21,647 nucleotides of DNA from Nemertoderma westbladi (GCA_032718475.1 JAUCBJ010003729.1:1-21647); one strand, 5' to 3'; counted from the stretch's first letter, positions 10,971-21,500 are shown. The notes: generated by a model from the letters alone, not told the origin. Translations and numbers: made by a program.

Positions 10971-13010
10971 ATACTCACGTCCTGAACCGACCCAACACAC
11001 CCTACTGCACTCCATTATATCTTTTTTAGAGCCCTGAACCGAGCCAACATGCTCCAATATGCTCAATTAAATCTATTCTCATGTTCTGAGCCGAACCAAC
11101 ACGCCCTACTGCTCTGCATTAGATCTATACTCACCTCCTGAACCGAGCCAACACACCCTAATGCGCTTCATTAGATCTATACTCACGTCCTGAACCGACC
11201 CAACACACCCTACTGCACTCCATTATATCTTTTTTAGAGCCCTGAACCGAGCCAACATGCTCCAATATGCTCAATTAGATCTATTCTCATGTTCTGAGCC
11301 GAACCAACACGCCCTACTGCTCTGCATTAGATCTATACTCACGTCCTGAACCGACCCAACACACCCTACTGCACTCCATTATATCTTTTTTAGAGCCCTG
11401 AACCGAGCCAACATGCTCCAATATGCTCAATTACATCTATTCTCATGTTCTGAGCCGAACCAACACGCCCCTACTGCTCTGCATTAGATCTATACTCACG
11501 TCCTGAACCGAGCCAACACACCCTACTGCGCTCCATTATATATTTTTTTGAGCCCTGAACCGAGCCAACATGCTCTAATATGCTCAATTAGATCTATTCT
11601 CATGTCCTGAGCCGAACCAACACGCCCTACTGCTCTGCATTAGATCTGATATCACGTCCTGAACCGAGCCGACACGCCCTAATGCTCTTCATTATATCTT
11701 TTTTCGAGCCCTGAACCGAGCCAACATGCTCCAATATGCTCAATTAGATCTATTCTCATGTTCTGAGCCGAACCAACACGCCCTACTGCTCTGCATTAGA
11801 TCTATACTCACGTCCTGAACCGAACCAACACACCCTAATGCGCTTCATTAGATCTATACTCACGTCCTGAACCGACCCAACACACCCTACTGCACTCCAT
11901 TATATCTTTTTTAGAGCCCTGAACCGAGCCAACATGCTCCAATATGCTCAATTACATCTATTCTCATGTTCTGAGCCGAACCAACACGCCCTACTGCTCT
12001 GCATTAGATCTATACTCACGTCCTGAACCGACCCAACACACCCTACTGCACTCCATTATATCTTTTTTAGAGCCCTGAACCGAGCCAACATGCTCCAATA
12101 TGCTCAATTACATCTATTCTCATGTTCTGAGCCGAACCAACACGCCCTACTGCTCTGCATTAGATCTATACTCACGTCCTGAACCGAGCCAACACGCCCT
12201 ACTGCGCTTCATTAGATCTATACTCACGTCCTGAACCGACCCAACACACCCTACTGCGCTCCATTATATATTTTTTTGAGCCCTGAACCGAGCCAACATG
12301 CTCCAATATGCTCAATTAGATCTATTCTCATGTTCTGAGCCGAACCAACACGCCCTACTGCTCTGCATTAGATCTATACTCACGTCCTGAACCGAGCCAA
12401 CACACCCTAATGCGCTTCATTAGATCTATACTCACGTCCTGAACCGACCCAACACACCCTACTGCACTCCATTATATCTTTTTTAGAGCCCTGAACCGAG
12501 CCAACATGCTCCAATATGCTCAATTAGATCTATTCTCATGTTCTGAGCCGAACCAACACGCCCTACTGCTCTGCATTAGATCTATACTCACGTCCTGAAC
12601 CGAGCCAACACACCCTAATGCGCTTCATTAGATCTATACTCACGTCCTGAACCGACCCAACACACCCTACTGCACTCCATTATATCTTTTTTAGTGCCCT
12701 GAACCGAGCCAACATGCTCCAATATGCTCAATTAGATCTATTCTCATGTTCTGAGCCGAACCAACACGCCCTACTGCTCTGCATTAGATCTATACTCACG
12801 TCCTGAACCGACCCAACACACCCTACTGCACTCCATTATATCTTTTTTAGAGCCCTGAACCGAGACAACATGCTCCAATATGCTCAATTAGATCTATTCT
12901 CATGTTCTGAGCCGAACCAACACGCCCTACTGCTCTGCATTAGATCTATACTCACGTCCTGAACCGAGCCAACACGCCCTAATGCGCTTCATTATATATT
13001 TTTTCGAGCT
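10930..13010. repeat. Satellite sub-block with 208-bp tetramer higher-order repeat
   Basis: The variants differ from the first block: cattatatcttttttagag, then caacatgctccaatatgct followed by caattagatctattctcat, then a monomer ending actgctctg, then one or two with atctatactcacgtcctga. Full units are 208 bp (11013 to 11221, 12470 to 12678) and units lacking one monomer are 156 bp (11221 to 11377, 11898 to 12054, 12678 to 12834). From about 13010 to 13350 the array returns to first-block variants, followed by degenerate monomers. Confidence 0.88.
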
Positions 13011-13666
13011 CTGAACCGATCCAACACACCCTACTGCGCTCCATTAGATCTTTTTTCGAGCCCTGAACCGATGCAAAACGCCCCACTGCGCTGCATTAGA
13101 TCTATACACACGTCCTGAACCAAGCCAACACGCCCTAATGCGCTTCATTATATCTTTTTTCGAGCCCTGAACCGATCCAACACACCCTACTGCGCTCCAT
13201 TAGATCTTTTTTCGAGCCCTGAACCGATGCAAAACGCCCCACTGCGCTGCATTAGATCTATACACACGTCCTGAACCAAGCCAACACGCCCTAATGCGCT
13301 TCATTATATCTTTTTTCGAGCCCTGAACCGATCCAACACACCCTACTGCACTCCATTATATCTTTTTTAGAGACCTGAACCGAGCCAACATGCTCCAATA
13401 TGCTCAATTAGATCTATTCTCATGTCCTGAGCCGATTCAACATGCTCTCATATGCTTAATTAAATCTATTATCATGTCTTGATCCGAACAAAAACGCCCT
13501 ACTGCTCTGCATTAGATCTATACTCTCGTCCTGAACCGATCCAACACGCCCTAATGCGCTTCTTTATATATTTTTTCGAGCCCTGAACCGATTCAAAACG
13601 CCCTACTGCGCTGCTTTAGATCTGTTCTAACATCCTCAACCGAGCCAACACGCCTGTTCGCGCTTT

Positions 13667-14137
13667 CAGACCTTTAGCAGTTTAACCTGCCAATTTTAGG
13701 TGTCCTCTTGTTTATAAATCGACTTTAGCCTATGACAATTATTTAGCGCACATGAAGTTACATTAGCCGAAGCCAGTCTATGCGCGATCACTCACCCACT
13801 GTTAAGGGAGACTGGATTCGGGTGCTTTGAAAGTTATTGCGTTGCAGACCTACTGTATTATTCGATTGATCGTTACTATATAATCTCTGACAATATATAT
13901 ACTTTCGGGAAAATATAACAGTTCCTTTAGGACGTGGCGCTTTAAGTATAAAAACAGAGTTATGACTTATACTAAACACAACGGGATGGCTACTGAGTTT
14001 CGTAAGTAGCGCATTCTTTAGGAGATGCTTTATTATCTGTCACATTACTTCACACGACTTCACACTACTTACACTGATCTGCCGACCGTCACTGAACTTG
14101 ATCATATATAAGGAGGATAGCAACTGACACATGTAGC
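13667..14137 (+). repeat. Left arm of older long inverted repeat
   Basis: Its reverse complement aligns with 15772-16253 at about 75% identity with small gaps. Well-conserved blocks include gttcgcgctttcagacc at the outer end, cctatgacaa, cctttaggacgtggcgct, cgcattctttagga and cactgatctgccga. The inner end carries a TATA-like word and stops a few bases before the LINE 5' arm at 14142. The outer end is fused to the last satellite monomer. I cannot name the family; a decayed LTR or another non-coding element is possible. Confidence 0.88.
14103..14110 (+). promoter_or_regulatory. TATA-like word at inner end of the 13667 arm
   Basis: The word catatataagg at about 14103-14113 is conserved in the inverted partner as cacatataaaagg. 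A start about 30 bp downstream would fall at 14135-14142, which is where this arm ends and the LINE 5' arm begins. This is a prediction from position and conservation only. Confidence 0.35.
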
Positions 14138-14141
14138 ATTG

Positions 14142-14358
14142 TCAGGTCAGGTATTCTAGGTCATTGATCAAGACAACTTGCCACCTCCATGCAGCATAAA
14201 GGAGGTGCCACCTGTAGCTGCATAGACCCTCTTACTAGGGCAAATCTGGTCCTGTAACTAGGACCCCCTTCGTTCTGGGATAAGGACGCCCTTGGTCCTG
14301 GATTAAGGACCCATATACTTGGCTGCAGGGGTATATGGCCTGACCAGGCAGATGGTGA
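14142..14358 (+). repeat. Right arm of long inverted repeat (probable LINE 5' untranslated region)
   Basis: Inverted partner of 1-222 at about 97% identity. It lies directly upstream of a frame encoding the start of a LINE endonuclease on the same strand, so it is most simply read as that LINE's 5' end. The match ends at the left window edge, so the true shared length may be greater. Confidence 0.85.
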
Positions 14359-14392
14359 TCTACTAATGGCTGGTCAGGAGTAGAGTGTTGTC

Positions 14393-15073
14393 ATGTCCAC
14401 TCTGAGAGCACTTCACTGCGACCTGCACCTGGCAGCAAGGGTACAGGGCATGACCCAGCCGATGAGCTGCAACAGCCAATGGTGGGTCATGTGCGCCAGA
14501 GTAGATATGGGTGATGGGCCATATCTGACTCCATTGCGACACCCACCCTGTGGAATGGCAAACCAGGGTGTGGTATTTGCCCCGAGAGCTGACTCAGCAA
14601 AAAAGCACCCGCCAACCCCCACCATGGATTACATTAGCAATGCGGAGGTCCAGCCACTAGAGGCCAGTGGAATTACCGGACACAATCGGCCTCACCGGCG
14701 TCAGTTAACTCCTGACCGGCTGCCTGTCTCACCCCCTACTGAAGAGAGAGCAGCCAACAATTCTTTGAGTCCCTTTCCTGATGACCTTTCTTGCCCAAAC
14801 CCGGGGTCACCAGGGAGGCCAGATTGTGATGGGGAGAGGGATTCTGGAGTTGGAGGCTACTCTCATGTTCCACCCCGACCAACAAAGCCATTGGTGAATC
14901 TGAGGCAAGTCACTAGACTAGCCTCAGTAAACACCCTAACACTCGGGTCCCCAATGCGACAAGGTGAGCTGACTGCCTTGGCAGATAAGCTTTCTCTTAG
15001 CGCAGTGGGTGTTCAAGAGCACCGAATGCAGACTGGACAGACTGATGAGATTGTAAAAGCTTTTGTGGGATAA
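14393..15073 (+). pseudogene. LINE 5' coding fragment: N-terminal region and start of endonuclease
   Basis: The frame encodes 226 residues from the ATG at 14393. Residues 1-170 are low-complexity (Pro, Ser and Gly rich) with no recognised domain. The last part reads RLASVNTLTL, then GELTALADKLSL, then AVGVQEHRMQTG. This is the first strand-helix-strand of an APE endonuclease, with the catalytic Asn (N180) and Glu (E209, in QEHR). The remaining endonuclease, containing GDLNAQ and SDHR, is missing; the frame hits a stop at 15071-15073 and clear similarity ends there. What is missing here is approximately what the minus-strand element at 1860-4577 has, so both may be parts of one copy or two copies of one family. 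The exact start codon is uncertain. Confidence 0.8.
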
Positions 15074-15771
15074 CTGATTCGTTCGCCTTGCTAACCAGTT
15101 CCCCCCAGGCGCTGGAATACTCTCAAAAGGGATCTATAACTCGAATAGTGCAAGCTACCGGCTGATTGGCTGATTTGCTGTGCGAAGGGATCTGGGCTAT
15201 GTTTGATCGTCCAACCAGCTTGGGAAGGTTGCTCCACAGCCCTGCTTTCTGTACCTGCCAATAGGATTTGAGTTGGTTTTGATTTCGACCTATCACAGAT
15301 CTACTGAACTGAATTTTCCTATCTGTATGCTCATTCTCTGTGGTGGGTGGAAGCCTTTGTAAATAAGGTTATTCTTATCAGTTTTTAGTGTTGTTTGTGA
15401 TTCTGTCCTAAGCCAGGAGAGAGCGGCTTGGAAATATTTTGTGCTTTTCTGTTTTAGCTCAACACTAGTAGGCTTAATTATAAGGACATATATCCGTTAT
15501 CTGATGAACTAAACATAACTCAACTTAACAAACCATAACTGACTGATGATCTGCATGTACCACATACCTGTGCATACGTTTATATTGTTATACTGCTATT
15601 TACTGTCGGTTCTTCATAATATGGTTGATGAATTATTATATTTGGAATAACGATAAATAACCCCGAAAACCCAATATTCTTGATATACCGAAGGTAAGAG
15701 AGAAAGGTTACATATAACGATTGTGACTTATGTTAAAGTGGTTTGAAGTAAATCTAATGTTATTTGATAGA
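15074..15771. other. Non-coding stretch after the LINE break
   Basis: No gene seen. The first ~100 bases could hold further, heavily decayed LINE coding in another frame (GAGILSKGIYNS can be read), but stops follow quickly and I do not count it. The rest is AT-rich with no repeat I recognise. Confidence 0.5.
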
Positions 15772-16253
15772 CCCTACATGAGTCGGTCCGTGTTCCTTTT
15801 ATATGTGGCTAAAATCAGTGAAGATCGGCAGATCAGTGTGCAGTATTGTGCAGCATTGTGTATGAGTGAGTCTGATAACGAAGCATTTCCTAAAGAATGC
15901 GCCATATATGTGAATTATAACTAAGCCATATCGTTGTGAGTAGTTTAAGTCATAACTCTGTTATATAGATAGAGCGCCACGTCCTAAAGGAACTGTTAAT
16001 ATTCCCCGAAGGTGAATAATATTGTCAGAGATTATATAATACTGTCAGTCGAATAATACATTAAGCTTACATAGCAATAAGATTAAGCCGTCGAACCCAA
16101 TCTCCCGGGTATATCCAGCGGGTGAATGATCGCGCACAGATTGGTTTCGACTAGTGTAGTGAATTAAATACTTGTCATAGGCTAAAAGTGATTTATTATC
16201 TAGAAGACATCCTAATTTGGCGGGTTAAACTGCCAAAGGTCTGAAAGCGCGAA
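15772..16253 (-). repeat. Right arm of older long inverted repeat
   Basis: Inverted partner of 13667-14137 at about 75% identity, ending at its outer side with ggtctgaaagcgcgaac. On the minus strand its inner end carries a TATA-like word (about 15798-15808) matching the one in the other arm. The 64-codon frame at 15730-15924 overlaps it and is not credible as a gene, because the same frame is not kept in the partner. Confidence 0.88.
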
Positions 16254-16271
16254 CAATAACGGATATAGCTT

Positions 16272-16294
16272 CTTTATTGCAGTAAGCAATAAAG
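16272..16294. repeat. Hairpin with aataaa word
   Basis: The arms ctttattgc and gcaataaag are perfect 9-base complements around the loop agtaa. The plus strand includes aataaa, the polyadenylation word. It lies about 20 bp beyond the outer end of the 15772-16253 arm, so it might be part of that element's terminus. Confidence 0.5.
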
Positions 16295-16313
16295 TTGAAA
16301 GTACCGGTCAACC

Positions 16314-16455
16314 GGTAAACCTGAACGGTACATCTGTAGGTCAGTAGGCCCAACTGCCAGAACCGGTACTGCCATAGGTCCGTAGGTCCAACTGCCAGAA
16401 CCGGTACTTCTGTAGGTCCGTAGGCCTAACTGTCCTAACCGGTACTTCCCGTATA
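16314..16455. repeat. 38-bp tandem repeat, about 3.5 copies
   Basis: The word aactgccagaaccggtact recurs at 16352 and 16390, with a changed copy at 16428 (aactgtcctaaccggtact), exactly 38 bp apart. Each unit also has the word ggtccgtagg or a variant. The palindrome accggt occurs in each unit. The 62-codon minus-strand frame across it is a product of the repeat. Confidence 0.85.
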
Positions 16456-16619
16456 AGTACATTAGTATTATTCGATTTGATTGTTGTATACCGGTAGGCT
16501 GTTTAAGAGATTAGGGACTGTACACCCCTTGTTTCTTTTGGAGCTTACTTATTTCTGTCAGTTTTATTTATTTGTAGGCTAGTATTGAACAGAAGGCGTG
16601 TATGCCTGATCAGATTGTA

Positions 16620-17195
16620 CAGACAATTTGTAGGCTGAGCTGTTGTCTGATTGTTGTTAAGTCTGAACGGATTGCAGTGTGTGTAGATCATCTGTCCGAT
16701 AAAGAACGGTTAGGAAGTAGGGGCAGCAAAAGCTGTAAGGTAAACCCCCAATTAAAGAATAAGTCGTACTACTGGGTTAGAACGCATACTACCTAATCAT
16801 TTCGGAGTCTGCATGTCCTGTAGTTTATTTAGGCTTGAGAGTAGTCTGCCATCGTTTAGTCTGTACTTTGTTTGTGTAGTCTGTACGGGTAGCGTATAAT
16901 ATTTATTTGGATAATTTGTAGGCTGGATAGTTGTCTGGCTGTTATTAGGTCTGAACGGATTGCAGTGTGTGTAGAGCCCTTGTCCGATAAAGAACGGTTA
17001 GGAAGTAGGGGCAGCCAATGCTGTAAGGTAAACCCCCAACTAAAGAATAAGTCGTACTACTGGGTTAGAACGCATACTACCTAATCATTTCGGAGTCTGC
17101 ATGTCCTGTAGTTTATTTAGGCTTGATAGTAGTCTGTCAGTGTTTGGTCTGCATTTTGTTTGAGTGGTTTGTACGCGTAGCGTAATATTTATTAT
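16620..17195. repeat. 288-bp tandem duplication (two copies)
   Basis: Two adjacent copies, about 16620-16907 and 16908-17195, share long identical runs such as ctgaacggattgcagtgtgt (16663 and 16951) and cgtactactgggttagaacg, giving a period of 288 bp. Identity is roughly 90% overall. A fragment of the unit start (tttgtaggct) also occurs at 16571. The block lies about 1.3 kb before the BEL/Pao gag start and could be part of that element's LTR or leader, which cannot be shown without the 3' LTR. Confidence 0.9.
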
Positions 17196-18132
17196 TCAGA
17201 GTTTATGCGATTATTCGCAACATTCATTCCCCAAGTTTGTTCCTACAATAATTGTGTTTGTTATACATACCGCTATAGTTAAATTAACCCCGGTACTACA
17301 CGGGCTGCTTGGCGTAGGTAAAGACTGGTGATTTTGTGCACCGGTCACTCCAGCAGATGCCGTGGTTCTTTTAGCTGTTCAAGTATATTTAACTACTGAT
17401 TATCTGTTGTACAAGTACTCATACCTAATTTAGGGTTTAGTGTACAGTGCTTTCCGAAAGTAATTAGTGTAGGCATTATATTTGTGTTGTAAAGTGGTTG
17501 ATAGGCACGTTCGATTAGCTCTATTAACTTCTAGGTAGGAACACTCCGTGATACATAACGTAGAACCTGTAGCGATACGGCTATAGGTCGTCAGGCGGTG
17601 GCATTTTCCTATCTGGACAACGCAGTGTATTTACTACTACTTATTATTTTCAAATACCGTAGTAACCTGTCCGTTGTAATAACCAGTTTCTAACCCTTTG
17701 TTAGGCTGGTTTGTAGACTTCTTGTAAAATTACCCTAAAAATTCGTATTTTGTGTTTTTGTAAATTTTGTGTTTATTTAGAGATTGTAATCTCACCCGAA
17801 TTGTACGTAATTTGTAGTATTAAGTAACTTAGGTAAATTAGTATTATTTGTTTTAGTGTCCTCTAAGTAACACTTCACTGAAAGCGCACCGCTTTGTGTA
17901 GTGATTACTCCCCAGAAATAATAACATTTATTTCAAACATTGACAAAACCCATTAAAACGGGTATATATATATTATAAATCAACTCAAACGATTTATAAA
18001 TAGTAGGCCTGCCATACAACAATTAGGTCTCAATATCAGTTGGACTACTGCTTAAATAACGGTAATAAGGTAAGTTAAAGTAACCAAGTAACCCTAAAGT
18101 TCAGAAATTCAATTATTCTAAAATAATTGATA
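17196..18132. other. AT-rich non-coding stretch, possible LTR or leader of the BEL/Pao element
   Basis: No gene seen. A TATA-rich word (tatatatatattataaat at about 17963-17980) and a consensus 5' splice-site word (aaggtaagt at 18067-18075) lie here, upstream of the gag. I could not find a convincing LTR end (CA) followed by a tRNA-complementary TGG primer site, so the LTR boundary is left open. Confidence 0.4.
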
Positions 18133-18385
18133 TACCGGTATCCACGATAGGCCTATTATAATATTTATATTTGTGCTGAAATCATACCGGTATTCTGTAA
18201 TTGATTCCAGTTAATAATTATACTTATATATACACTATAAGTGTAAACCGCATACCGGTATCCACGATAGGCCTATTATATATTTATATATATTTGTGCT
18301 AAAATTATACCGGTATTCTGTGATAAACCTAGTCTGTAATAATACTTATATAGTTATATATACTATAAGTATACCGGTATTCTAA
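18133..18385. repeat. 120-bp AT-rich tandem repeat, two copies plus part of a third
   Basis: The word taccggtatccacg followed by ataggcctattata occurs at 18133 and 18253, and a partial third unit begins at 18372 (taccggtattct). Each unit contains two accggtat words, atttgtgct, and runs of alternating TA. It ends about 130 bp before the gag start codon, within its probable leader. Confidence 0.88.
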
Positions 18386-18517
18386 TATATTATATATATA
18401 TCACGCTACACTGAGTAGCAGTATCGGTAATTAATTACTAGGCTAGCAGTTAATATTGAATTACTAGACTTGCTCAGACTGTAATACAGCAGTAGACATT
18501 CAACTGTACACATAAAC

Positions 18518-21500
18518 ATGTCTGATACTAAGCAGAACCTGTCAGACAGTATATTAGATGTAACTATCTGCGATTCAGATAGAGGCGTAGAACCGTCTAG
18601 CCGTAAGTTCAGTTCACCTCCCACTGTGAGGAAGGCCATCCCTCCTGTAGTAATAACAGAACCTAGGCTGGTCCAACATCGTAGGTCTATCATAGGCACT
18701 CGAGCTCAGGTCAAGCGGGACCAAGAAGCAGCAGAACAGCAACAACCCGCGAGCCAAGAACTTACTTCTCAACGGCCCAACAGCTCCAGTAGTGAGGATA
18801 CTGTAGAACTGACACCAGAACGCGGAGCAAAGATGATGGATGCGGTTTATTCGGATCCCCTTCTCATCCTTCCTGCAGCCGTACTCACTAGGTTATTGAT
18901 TGCGGTGGAAGAACACCACCTTGCCGTAAAGACTTGGTTTCAACGGGTGAGTCGCCAGGTTCAAGGAGCAGCTCAGTGGAAAGCTCAGTTGGAGGAGCGC
19001 TCAACCCATGGAGAATCAACGGACGCTACTTCTTCTCAAGTGGAAAGTGAAGCGACGGCAGAGAAACCGCATAAGAAGGATGCCATTGACATCTATCTGT
19101 CAGACTATCAGCGTTTTTTGGGAGATGAAGAGTTGAGGAGAAGGCTAGATGGACTTAGCCCTAATAGTGAAGGAGCCCAGCGTGTGTTGGATGCAATAGA
19201 TGTAGATAGGTTAGCAGCGAACCAAGCTAAATTCGATGAACAACTCCGCATCGCTAGAGAAAAGGAAGAACAAGTAAGGAAAAAACGTATAGAAGACAGA
19301 AAGATAGCAGCCGTGGCAGAGGCAGAAAGAAAAGCGACCTTGGCAGAAGCAGCGGCAGAGGCAAAAGCGGCAGCAGCAGAAGCCGAGGCAAAGGCAAAAG
19401 CGGCAGCAGCAGAAGCCGAGGCAAAGGCAAAAGCGGCAGCAGCAGAAGCCGAGGCAAAGGCAAAAGCGGCAGCGGCAGAGGCAAAAGCAGAAGCCGAGGC
19501 AAAGGCAAAAGCGGCAGCGGCAGAGGCAAAAGCGGCAGCGGCAGAGGTAAAAGCGGCAGCGGTGGCGGAAGCAGAACGGAGAGCGGCTGAAGAGATCACC
19601 CAACTGGAGTTGGAAAATCTTCAAGAGAATCAAGACTGCATAAATAAACAGTTAACAGCTAGTAATATGCAGATGATGAATCGATCTACTCCCAAAAGAC
19701 AAGGTTATACATCATCTGAGGAAGGCAATACCACCGATACTGAAGGCAAAGGAAATAGATCTCGTCTAAGCAGACGTAAAAGAACATTCCACCGTCAGAA
19801 ATTGCCTGATTTGCCTCCAGCTGTTAGAAGGCAACTAAATAACACCAACTTAGGCAGTACAGAACCCACAGACCAAAGAATTAAAATAGAAAGACTCCCT
19901 ACTATAGTAGATGAGCCTGAAATAATTAGGCCTGTTCTCGAAATCACCCCTTCGGTGATAGACACACCTGTACTCCCTGAAGTTACCTCTAAATTCCCTC
20001 TGCATAGCACTAAGCTACCTGTGCCCCGTAGAACTGCCCAGGAGACAGTTCAGGTCCTGGACCCCGAGCGAAATATTCATAATTTGTCGCCCGTTGTCCC
20101 TCGTCCGCCCGCTACAGCGTTGGCGACTCCCGCTTCGGCGGTCGAATGGGTGGACGAGAGACGGCGGGGGATGGATCTCCTGCTCGGGCAGATGCAGGAG
20201 ACTGTTCAGCAATTCAAGGGCACAGTAAGGGAAAGTAGACTAGAGTTGCAAGAAGTGCAGCAAAGTATCGCGCTCGAACGCGATAAATTAGTAAATACAC
20301 AAAGGGGTATACCACCACCCTCAGTAACAATGTGTCAACCTGTTAGGTCTGAAGTATCTCATGCGCAGGGTGTGGAGCCTACACGCATATATACTGCTAG
20401 CGAAGTCGAAACTCCTATAGTGAACCCTATTAAGAGTAATTATAGACCTGTTGATAATGACATTCCCTATAGAGCTGATCATAATCCGAGAAATTTATAT
20501 ACCGATAACTCGATATTAAATAACACGATGGCCCAAGAAAGTTTTACGCGTCAAATGGCTAGAACCGAAGCCCGGCAAGCGGTGAAGGTGGGAGAGATAG
20601 TCAAATTCAATGGAGATGAGATGAAATGGTTACCTTTTAATGAATATTACAAAGATAACATACAGAACTCTGTATTGTCTAATGGAGAGAAACTTAGATT
20701 CCTCATCGAGTGCTTGGAAGGATCTCCCAAGTTAATGGCGTTAAAGTTTATTGGACATCCAGACGGATTAAGACAAGTTTGGGATACACTAAACATCAGG
20801 TATGGTAATAGGAATAACATAGCTGGGTATTTGTATGCAAAGTTGGTAGCGCCCCGAAAGTTTATTAGCAGCGGAATTATAGAGTTTTCCGATGAGATTC
20901 AGGAGATCTGTAGACAATTAGATTGGCTAGGTAAGTCTCATGAGTATCAGAATGCTATGGTTATTAGAGCAGTGGCTTCTACTTTACCGAAGGGTGGAGT
21001 AGGTACACGCTGGGATAAGAAAGTGTTATATATGATGGAACAACAACGACGAGACCCTACCATGTCTGATCTCATGTCATTCCTAGATGGAGAAGTGAAA
21101 TTACAGCTCCTGAAACTGTCCAGAGAGAAGACACCGGAAAACAAGGTAAGTGAAAAACCCGTCTCTAGGAGAAAAGTAACACCAGTGTGTTATACAGACG
21201 ACGGCGAAAGCCAGACTTCTCAAGGAGAAGATAGCGGGAAGGACACTGATAGATCTTATTACGTGAATAAAATGCCTAAAGATCAGGTAAGTAAATTCAA
21301 GTCTCGAACAAATGACAGGAGAGAACAGGTAAGAAAAACTCCTCCTACGTCTCCCAAGAGAATTCAGGTGAGAAAGCCCGAAGAAAAAGCAAGTGTACAC
21401 AATGTGACTCAGAGTAAGGTGAGTAACATCAAACCGAAATGTGCGCTATGTGACGGGACCCATCGCTTAAATATGTGTGATGAATTTCTAAAGAAATCAT

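Larger units (their letters stand above)
7735..13660. repeat. 52-bp satellite array, about 114 monomers
   Basis: Each monomer carries cattagatct, cctgaaccga and caacacgcccta in fixed spacing. The register is very strict: landmark cattatat words at 8259 and 11013 are 53 monomers apart with a net 2-bp loss, explained by a missing gc at about 9190. Landmarks at 11013, 11221, 11377, 11898, 12054, 12470, 12678, 12834 and 13354 differ by exact multiples of 52 apart from one extra C near 11463. Monomers at both ends are more diverged than the interior, as expected where unequal exchange homogenises the centre. The last monomer fuses directly into the repeat starting at 13667. There is no open frame of note and no CENP-B-box match. 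Confidence 0.98.

Noticed and set aside
7735-13660. CRISPR-like array
   Set aside because: The repeats are contiguous 52-bp monomers with no unique spacers, in animal-type DNA with no cas genes.
7735-13660. CENP-B box in the satellite
   Set aside because: The nearest words (ttcgagccctgaaccga and its complement) do not fit the required TTCG-4-A-2-CGGG spacing.
15730-15924. Possible 64-residue gene
   Set aside because: It lies mostly in the inverted-repeat arm and its frame is not preserved in the partner arm.
13667-16253. The old inverted arms as the two LTRs of the BEL/Pao element
   Set aside because: LTRs must be direct repeats flanking the coding region. These are inverted, both lie upstream of gag, and the nearer arm has its TATA word on the opposite strand to gag.
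17196-18132. A tRNA primer-binding site for the BEL/Pao element
   Set aside because: Several TGG words were inspected (near 17325, 17613 and 18038), but none follows a CA end and none could be matched confidently to a tRNA 3' end.
18406-18699. Minus-strand frame of 97 codons
   Set aside because: Antisense shadow over the gag start and the AT-rich leader, with no recognisable domain.
19108-19633. Minus-strand frames rich in Ala/Ser/Phe, Leu/Pro or Cys/Arg/Phe
   Set aside because: They are reverse-strand shadows of the Ala/Glu/Lys-coding minisatellite inside the intact gag frame.
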